DNA of 64,000 nt from Sepiola atlantica (lineage: Eukaryota; Mollusca; Cephalopoda; Sepiida; Sepiolidae): the NCBI GenBank assembly GCA_963556195.1, contig OY744532.1:79877234-79941233 (forward strand), given 5' to 3'. Position 1 is the first letter of the stretch, and the number at the start of each line of letters is the position of its first letter. The notes below the pieces were generated by a model, which was not told the DNA's origin, did no database searches, and saw only the letters and a list, made by a program, of their open reading frames with translations. Of this stretch, positions 55,004 through 64,000 are shown piece after piece. Both the position numbers and the translations under genes were made by a program.

Positions 55004-56110
55004 AAAATATATTTAAGTAAATATCTTTTTAAAATTTACCAAACCTATTTAAGGTACACAATCGATGAATTATAACATTTAACAACAGAGCATATATTAT
55101 TAACTAATCGTAAGTTAAATTCCAATGAACACGTTTTTTTTACTAACATTCAAAATGTTCAGTGTAACTTGACGACCTTTTCGCGCACAAATCCACAACC
55201 AAAATAAACATATACTATTTAATTCATGCATCTCTTCAAAAAACAATTATCGCCACAGAAGGAACTCTCGAAGAAAAAGCCATGAAAATTGTCAGATAAC
55301 TCTTACATAGAATGTAGTTCCTAAAGGAAAACAAGGATTTTAACATAGTCAGTTAGTATTCAGAGTAACATAGTCAGGTAGTATTCAGAGTTAATTCAGA
55401 GTATAAAAATACGTTTATCCTTACTGACTCTAAAGGACAAATCATTTAATACTCAATATAATAAATATCATAACGTTGTTATTATAACATCGCTGTTATA
55501 ATAACATCGCTAAGTTTAGACAATACAAACACGATTTAACTTATTAGATACCAAAGTTTGGTACCTGAATATGTGCATAAATGTAATTTTAAAGTTGGCA
55601 TTTGCTGAAGTCATGCGGTATCTTTAATGTTATTTACCTAAAATGTTACATACATCATTAAATAATTAATACATTTTATTAATCAACAAGAATCTGTTGG
55701 GTATATTAATGAAAAAAAGAAAGAAGAACTAAATAAATCACAAATAATAATGAAAATACAATTAAAAAACTAAGTTGCAGATTTAAAATATATACAAGAG
55801 TTCATAGAACGAGTCCCTTATCTAATCCAAGGAACGTAACCACAATACCTCTTTGATTGCCGATGTCCTCATTGATGTTATCAGTTCTTGAACCTTTGTG
55901 AAAATTAATTATTCAAAATTCTAACTACGTAAACAATAGCATTATGGTCAAAGGTCTCATTGTTTCAAACGTTCCCTTTCCAAGTTAATATTTTCTATTA
56001 TGAACCGCCAAACAAAATTCTTAAGTAAATAAATAAATACACATACAAAATAAGTCAGTATTGTTCTTTTAATACAACTCGTTGTACGTATATGACATCG
56101 TTTTTGTAAT
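54782..56110. other. AT-rich intergenic sequence
   Basis: Short TA run at 54975-55000. A small inverted repeat GTTATTATAAC / GTTATAATAAC lies at 55476-55505. TAACATAGTCAGTTAGTATT is duplicated at 55341/55369. No gene was seen. Confidence 0.45.
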
Positions 56111-56634
56111 ACAGATCTAAATACCCATTGTATAGTCTAAAGAAGCTTTGAGTTATTTTAAACAAAAAGACAAAATAAAAAAAGGAAAATGCAGTTTAAA
56201 TTCCCAGAGAAACTAACTAAATCCAAAATATTTCAGATTTAACATTCGTTGGAAAATTCATAAATAAATAAAAAAATATAAGAGTAAGTAAATAAAATAA
56301 AAAGGGGTATTTAGTATCTAACAGTGAAACAAAAATAGGAGACATTAACGTAAGCATCTAATATTAACACGTGGATCATCAGCTGTTTACCATGTAACTG
56401 TTTCGGAGATTTAAAAACAGGACAGTTATAATATTCATGGCTCTCCAATGGTACGGATAACACGACCATTTCCTCAATAATCAAGTGTCGAAATAATTCA
56501 GCTTAACATTTCACTTATATCTACATAAATAAATAATAATAATAATCAAATAATAATAATAATATACCACCCTTAAGACTACCGTGTGATATGGTAATTT
56601 GCATATGAAATAAAATTCATTATAACATGAGTAA

Positions 56635-56681
<47 letters not shown>

Positions 56682-56685
56682 ATAC

Positions 56686-56725
<40 letters not shown>

Positions 56726-57120
56726 ATCTAAACACTACACCCAAGAACCATTCTGCGATATGGTAGCTAGAAATAAAATTATATAGGAATTAAAGTTGCA
56801 TTAAAAAAATAAAAAAGCTTAAGTACCTTAGGTACTAGAAAGGCAATTAGATAAGAGGAAGGAAACCTAGGCATACAGATCTAAATACCCAATATATAGT
56901 CTAAAGAAGCTTTGAATTATTTTAAACAAAAAGACAAAATAAAAAAAGGAAAATGCAGTTTAAATTCCCAGAGAAACTGACTTAATCGAAAATATTGCAG
57001 ATTTAACATTCGTTGGAAAATTCATGAATAAATAAAAATATATAATAGTAAGTAAATAAAATAAAAAGGGGTATTAAGTATCTAACAGTGAAACAAAAAA
57101 AGGAGACCTTAACGTAAGCA
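56111..57120 (+). repeat. Second tandem dimer of the ~750-bp repeat (second unit truncated)
   Basis: GTCTAAAGAAGCTTTGA begins at 56134 and 56899 (period 765 bp). Unit order and landmarks are as in 53520-54540. Unit 3 carries an added (TAC)n tract. Unit 4 stops at GGAGACCTTAACGTAAGCAT, immediately before (TA)n. Confidence 0.93.
56636..56721. repeat. (TAC)n(TAA)n tract
   Basis: About 15 TAC and 11 TAA units, at the position where the other dimer has only TAA. Confidence 0.95.
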
Positions 57121-57470
<350 letters not shown>

Positions 57471-57510
57471 AGAAATTATGTCAATTCCCAAGATTTCAGC
57501 AACATTTGAT

Positions 57511-57599
57511 AATATAAAGATGGCCCCTGAGGGCAGAACCCCCAACTGAAAACTGTTTTACCTTTGATTCAAATGAAATATATATACCCCTCGACTGAA

Positions 57600-57665
<66 letters not shown>

Positions 57666-57730
57666 TTTGAATCAAAGGTAAAACACTTTTCAGTTGAAGG
57701 GTTGTGCCCTCAGGGGCCATCTTTATATTA
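57511..57730. repeat. Inverted repeat with a (TA)n loop
   Basis: The left arm 57511-57576 (AATATAAAGATGGCCCCTGA, GGGCAGAACCC, TTTACCTTTGATTCAAATGA) and right arm 57663-57730 are inverted copies with a few mismatches. The loop is mainly 60 bp of TA. A third partial copy (CCCCTCGACTGAAAACT, 57586-57602) sits inside the loop. Confidence 0.9.
57602..57663. repeat. (TA)n microsatellite
   Basis: About 60 bp of TA forming the loop of the inverted repeat. Confidence 0.97.
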
Positions 57731-57754
57731 TCTATATAATACCGTGACAAAGAT

Positions 57755-57801
<47 letters not shown>
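57755..57801. repeat. (TA)n(TG)n microsatellite
   Basis: TA 57755-57775 followed by about 26 bp of GT. Confidence 0.96.
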
Positions 57802-58198
57802 AATCTGTGTCAGGGTGGGCTTCCAGACTACGCTGTTATAAAGTAATAAAGTGGTAGAATTTAAAATAAGCTTACGCGATAAAGTTATGAAACCTTCAAG
57901 GAATATGAAACCAAATTCCATGTTTATAAAAAGAAAATTAAGGATATGTTTATTTTCCTCTTTTTAACGAGGTTAGACAGAAGGATAGGTGGGGTTTGAA
58001 AAGCCAGTTCACAAACTGATGTGTACTCTGGCCTATAAAAAATGTATGCGTACCCATGTCAGCATTCTCTGGTAGGAGAGCCTCAGTCGATTAACAAAAA
58101 CACTAACCGTTTCTCGGAAAGTAAGTAAGGCCTGGAAGAATGAACTAAGACTGTACAAAACTATACCTTAGCCCTACAGAAACTAAGCCACTATTAGA
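57802..58198. other. Intergenic sequence
   Basis: Contains CAGCATTCTCTGGTAGGAGA. Nothing was recognised. Confidence 0.4.
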
Positions 58199-58767
58199 CT
58201 AATTATCAATCTTTGCAAGGTATGATAAATAAATGAAATAGGAAATGGATCTCAAAACAAATTGCATAAAAATGTTCGGCGACCCGAGTAATCGTTTCCG
58301 CACCATTAAAAAATGACCCAACTCTTCCAGTAAGCCTGCTTCATAGCCACATTTGTATTCCTCAAATCTTTGAGGATAGGGTTTACTATATGTAGTGTAC
58401 TTGATCTGCATTCATTCGCAATACCAAGCTTCCATAATGAATTCAGCAGGGAGGATATCTCGTATAAAATAGATTTGGTTAATCATCCGCTCATGGTGCG
58501 ACCGTGACATGCAAGAATTGACAAAAGACTTTGGACCAATATTCTGCGCGGCTTTCGGTCTTTCGATGTTTCAAGGGGTTCTATCACCCTGTAGGCGCCT
58601 TTGGGATGCACGGTTAATGACAGGCAGGCTTTTACATTGAAGTTTGCTGCAACTCTGTGGCCTTTGAATATGTGATTGTGTTCACTGGTTTGACTGAATT
58701 TACAATTGAATGAATGGATATCAAAGAGAGGAACTTCATTTATTTTCCCAACATTTCGTTCGTCCAT
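58199..58767 (-). other. Two adjacent unrecognised minus-strand open frames
   Basis: 58483-58767 encodes 94 codons starting MDERNVGKINEVPLFDIHSF, with a mixed, non-repetitive composition (HIFKGHRVAANFNV, YRVIEPLETSKDRKPRR). 58199-58411 gives 70 codons (YSKPYPQRFEEYKCGYEAG). They lie in the same direction about 70 bp apart and look more protein-like than other short frames in the window. They could be a degraded mobile-element ORF or an exon. No family was recognised. Confidence 0.25.
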
Positions 58768-60955
58768 TATTTGTTTGGGGTTCTATATGCTTCCTCTTTG
58801 TCGGTGGGTGCGTGCTTGGTAAACTTGTAACCGTCGTTAGTTATGTAATCGTTAATACTGAGTACAAATCTTATCATATATGATGTGTTCTTTTACATTC
58901 TAATAGTCTTTAATAATGTATTACCACACATGTATATACAGACAAAAGAAGTTTTTGTTCAAATAATCTTATAAAATTAATAGTACATTATAGGTATAGT
59001 GTTACTGCATTAAATAACACCGAAAGGGTTGATGTGACGTAAACAAGCGCACCTAATCTAATTTACTGGTCTCATTTTAACCGAAAAAAGTTTATTTAGA
59101 GAGAAAAATATAACATGTAGATAAATAATTACGAAGGCTTGCTTAATATAGGTATTGTGGTTCCTACCTTGTGTCACATATGAAGCAACCTAGATTCTGT
59201 AATCCCTTATTTTAAGGTTAACACATACTTATCCATACCTTCGTTGCTGCCCCATTTATCCGTTTACGCACTTATGAGATGATCTTGCCAGACTGGGGAA
59301 TGCCATTCTGTAATTATTGCTTCTTATTTATATTTAAAAAAAAAATTAACTCGACACTAAACTGATGGAAGACAGCAGTCATTTATTCAATGTGATCTTT
59401 GTCCCATCCGACTGATCAGTGGGGCGAAGAGAGAAGATGAGAAAGAAATCACACATTAATTATATATAATCAGCTTATGTACTTACATGTCGTAACGACT
59501 TACGTCCTTCCAAACTGTTATTTCCTTCAGTCATTCTCTCTGAACTATGTGACATCATATCTGTTTCTAGTATATTCTCACTGCCTAAGCAATTATTAAA
59601 CAAGATCATCACCTACACCTTGGCTAACCTCTAAGCCGTTTCAATTTTCTGTTATTCGCAACTAACTAAATTGCATAATTGGATAGCAACCAGCTAAACA
59701 TCTAAAATATGTATACTGAAGCGTGGGCATGTGCATTATGCAGCCATGGAGTAATCTCTATTTTCAAGAGGAATTGGACAGGATAGATGTTAACAGCGAA
59801 GGTGTTTAATTAAAGGTTATCTTCCTGATGTTTGTGTATCAACTTAATTTGCAAAGATATTTAGAGATACCTAAACTATCCTTATCGTACTAACATATTA
59901 GTTAATAAAAAAATAACACTTTAAATTAAAACATATATTTTTCCTAAAAATATTAAAACTACACTTTTGGATATTTGTTTGGCAAAGTTCATGAAGCAAC
60001 ACCTAATAAAAATATTCTATTGATATGAAGTTAGGTATGTGGACATGTTTATATATTTGAATGTACAACTCTTAAACTCATTAACCGATCATTATGGAAT
60101 TTTGAACACGATTGTTAGACATCAGGGTGGTATATATTTAGTTAAATTTAATTTCATGCATAAGAGACAGAAAATGATGTAAAAGGCCTACTGGAAAATT
60201 CAGAAAGTTCAGATTTTTGTGAAATTTTAACGATAGTTATTCGAAGATATTTAATAAATATTTCAAAAAATTATGTTCCTTTGGAGTATTTAAAGGGTTT
60301 TAGGGGCATAATATGGACACAGCCTCATATTTTAAAAATTCAAATATTTCAGATTGTCATTGAATTTTATCCATACTAATTTGGCAGCAACTAAGTACGA
60401 ATTTTCGAATGTATGTATTTTGTTCAGATCTCTTAAGCTGAAGCCTTGAATTTTAGACATTTTGATCAAAATTAAAATTATGACTCGATGCATGATATTT
60501 AATATAATTTATCAGGATTGGAATGATCGTACGGATACCTAAAAGTGGGGGAAAACCATTCTGTTCTTGAAATTAATTTTACCGTCCGTAGACGGATATT
60601 CTTCTTGTTGAATTATATTTTAGATATTCAAATCTATATTATTCACCTGAAAAGGTTATACACCTTTAATTATTTCATTTTCCGTGAATTGGGGCCATCT
60701 TCTATTCACAGTTACGAAGATTGAAGTTGCGATAGACCAAAACATAGACCAACATGTATTATAGTCAACACCACGATGGTCAACAGATAATTAATTGCGC
60801 CATACTCTTACTAAATATCTCTTACGCTGTAGTTTCTACTAATGCTGTTTCTCTCCCTTTTCTCTAACTATTCCTATTCTAGTTCACCATTCCCTCCACC
60901 AACTCCAGAACAACCTTCATCATTTCATGAACAATAATTCTAATGAAGACTGGAT
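58768..60955. other. AT-rich intergenic sequence
   Basis: About 2.2 kb without a long open frame, tandem repeat, foldback or recognisable element. Confidence 0.45.
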
Positions 60956-61295
60956 CCCAAATATCGGCTTTCAAGATACGGTAACTTTACCGTTAGTGTT
61001 CAAGCCGCGTTGAATAAATAGATACAAGTATCGGCTTTCAAGAGACGGTAATTTACCGTTAGGGTTCAAGCCGCGTTGAATAAATAGATACAAGTATCGG
61101 CTTTCAAGAGACGGTAACTTTACCGTTAGTGTTCAAGCCGCGTTGAATAAATAGATACAAGTATCGGCTTTCAAGAGACGGTAACTTTACCGTTAGGGGT
61201 CAAGCCGCGTTGAATAAATAGATACAAGTATCGGCTTTCAAGAGACGGTAACTTTACCGTTAGTGTTCAAGCCGCGTTGAATAAATAGATACAAT
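60956..61295 (+). repeat. 67-bp tandem repeat, 5 copies, each a hairpin
   Basis: ATCGGCTTTCAAGAGACGG starts at 60963, 61030, 61096 and onward. The period is 67 bp (66 in one unit). Within each unit CGGCTT pairs with AAGCCG and ACGGTAA with TTACCGT, leaving a 2-nt loop. A GAATAAATAGATACAAG spacer separates the hairpins. Units differ at only one to three positions. Confidence 0.95.
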
Positions 61296-61689
61296 ATTAA
61301 TATTATAAGAATAATGGTAACATTTCCACGCCGAATTGCCGAAAGATCGTGCAAAATATAGTGGACTTTTTTACTTGAACAGTTGAGATTATTGACTAAT
61401 CATCATAACAATACTACTCCTACCATGTACGCACACCTTCAGTTGGATTACATCGCATACATAATTTCTAATACGTTATATTATCATGCAATTTTTATGA
61501 CACACATATATACGATTTCACAAACATGAGAGATGTCTTAATTTTCACGATGGACTTCAAGCAGTTTTTTGTCTTTACATGAAGCTACATTAAATTGGCC
61601 CACATTAGCCACAGTTACGCCTGTCAGCTGTTATTGAATATTTATATGATCGGTTTATTAGTTTAGAAGCGAATAATTCACACACACAC
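61296..61689. other. AT-rich intergenic sequence
   Basis: Nothing recognised. Confidence 0.45.
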
Positions 61690-61820
61690 AACACACATAT
61701 ATATATATATATATAAACATATACACATACATATCTTTTTTATATGCAAATATTGTATGTTTATAAATGATGATAATGACTGTTGAAATAAAATAAAAGT
61801 TGTATATATATATATATATA
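61690..61820. repeat. Short (CA)n/(TA)n tracts
   Basis: CA at 61681-61695, TA at 61693-61713 and 61802-61820. Confidence 0.9.
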
Positions 61821-62027
61821 TGAAGTAAAAATTAGTATTAATTAAATAAATAAATTAACAATTAAACCAAATACAAAAACGATAGAATAAAATCAACGTA
61901 ACCACGAACCCTCACTTTTCTTTCAATTGCCCTTAACGATACCTATAAAACATTAACACAAATCTTCTTATTTAAAAAAAAAACTAATCCTGAAGACGAC
62001 TAAGAAAGTCGAAAGCACTCGAAAAAA
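61821..62027. other. AT-rich sequence before the gag-like remnant
   Basis: It ends in CTGAAGACGACTAAGAAAGT, a foldback-like motif. No gene was recognised. Confidence 0.4.
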
Positions 62028-62171
62028 ATGGCCGAATTAAGAACAATCGGGAAAATACTCTACGGGCTGCCACCAGAAACCAGAAATATTGCTCAACAGT
62101 TTGAGAACCTCACGAAGAAAAATTTACAAACGATAAAGTTCCGTGACGTTCAACAACGCTTTCTTGGATAA
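62028..62171 (+). pseudogene. Copia-type gag (UBN2-like) remnant, 47 codons
   Basis: ATG at 62028 opens a 47-codon frame ending TAA at 62169-62171. It contains GKILYGLPPETRNIAQQFEN and TIKFRDVQQRFLG. The pattern xILxGLPxxYxxxxxxxEN...LTxxxVxxRLL is typical of the gag capsid region of Ty1/copia polyproteins (UBN2/DUF4219-type domain). Neighbouring gag, zinc knuckle and pol sequences are absent. The frame stops just before a (TA)n tract. It is a small truncated relic; an exapted short gene is possible but unsupported. Confidence 0.5.
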
Positions 62172-62186
62172 TGATTTGCTGACTAA

Positions 62187-63862
<1,676 letters not shown>

Positions 63863-64000
63863 TACTTCTTTGCGGTTGAAGTATTATTCATACTTCTTTA
63901 CGGTTGCCCTATGATTGATACTTCTTTACGGTTAAAGTATGATTTATACTTCTTTACGGTTGAAGTATGGTTTATACTTCTTTACGGTTGAAGTATGATC
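63863..64000 (+). repeat. 28-bp tandem repeat, at least 5 copies, continuing past the edge
   Basis: TACTTCTTTACGGTTGAAGT starts at 63863, 63891, 63919, 63947 and 63975, exactly 28 bp apart, followed by ATGATTTA. ATACTTC and GAAGTAT in each unit can pair around TTTACGGTT. Confidence 0.95.

Overview
The window is eukaryotic, non-genic DNA made almost entirely of repeats. It has no long uninterrupted coding region and no rRNA operon. It carries decayed non-LTR, Penelope-like and copia-like retrotransposon pieces, U2 snRNA-like and 5S rRNA-like derivatives, and dozens of very long (TA)n tracts. Together these suggest an invertebrate animal. A cephalopod mollusc (octopus-like) is my best guess, because long TA microsatellites and this style of Jockey/CR1-type element are typical there. 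The organism call is inference; the repeats themselves are visible in the sequence.

Region 1 (1-24578) is the notable part. It is a head-to-tail series of large elements without apparent genes. Each starts with a TCTATTATATAAAG-like tip followed by TGTCTG repeats. Each complete copy ends in a short GC-rich hairpin followed by CTAGT. This is the terminal architecture of Helentron/HINE (rolling-circle) elements. Between the ends sit five unrelated tandem-repeat families in a nearly fixed order: F (about 54 bp), G (48 bp), A (80 bp), B (about 137 bp) and C (35 bp). In two copies an inverted pair of U2 snRNA-like 5' domains is embedded among them. Two end-to-end copies can be delimited: 8622-16284 and 16285-24578. 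A third is cut by the left edge (1-3223), and a composite, incomplete copy lies at 3224-8621. Two junctions (3223/3224 and 16284/16285) join a 3' end directly to the next 5' end.

Region 2 (24579-32100) begins with a large hairpin abutting the last element. A decayed Jockey/CR1-like LINE follows (25560-28416, plus strand; endonuclease, reverse transcriptase and C-terminal motifs still readable). Then come the GIY-YIG endonuclease end of a Penelope-like element (29885-30231) and a probable solo LTR with four 46-bp repeats upstream of a TATA box (31109-32038).

Region 3 (32100-64000) is AT-rich, with many (TA)n tracts and foldback sequences lying beside or around them, including one exactly perfect 97-bp-arm palindrome (39834-40030). 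It also holds the 3' end of a second LINE (38420-38843), a free-standing U2-like element (42184-42315), a 5S rRNA-derived SINE with target-site duplication (50688-50963), a 742/765-bp dimeric repeat present twice, a 26/78-bp and a 67-bp tandem repeat, a copia-type gag remnant (62028-62171), and a 28-bp tandem array running off the right edge.

No intact host gene was recognised. Nothing in the window supports a working protein-coding system. Its interest lies in mobile-element and satellite architecture.
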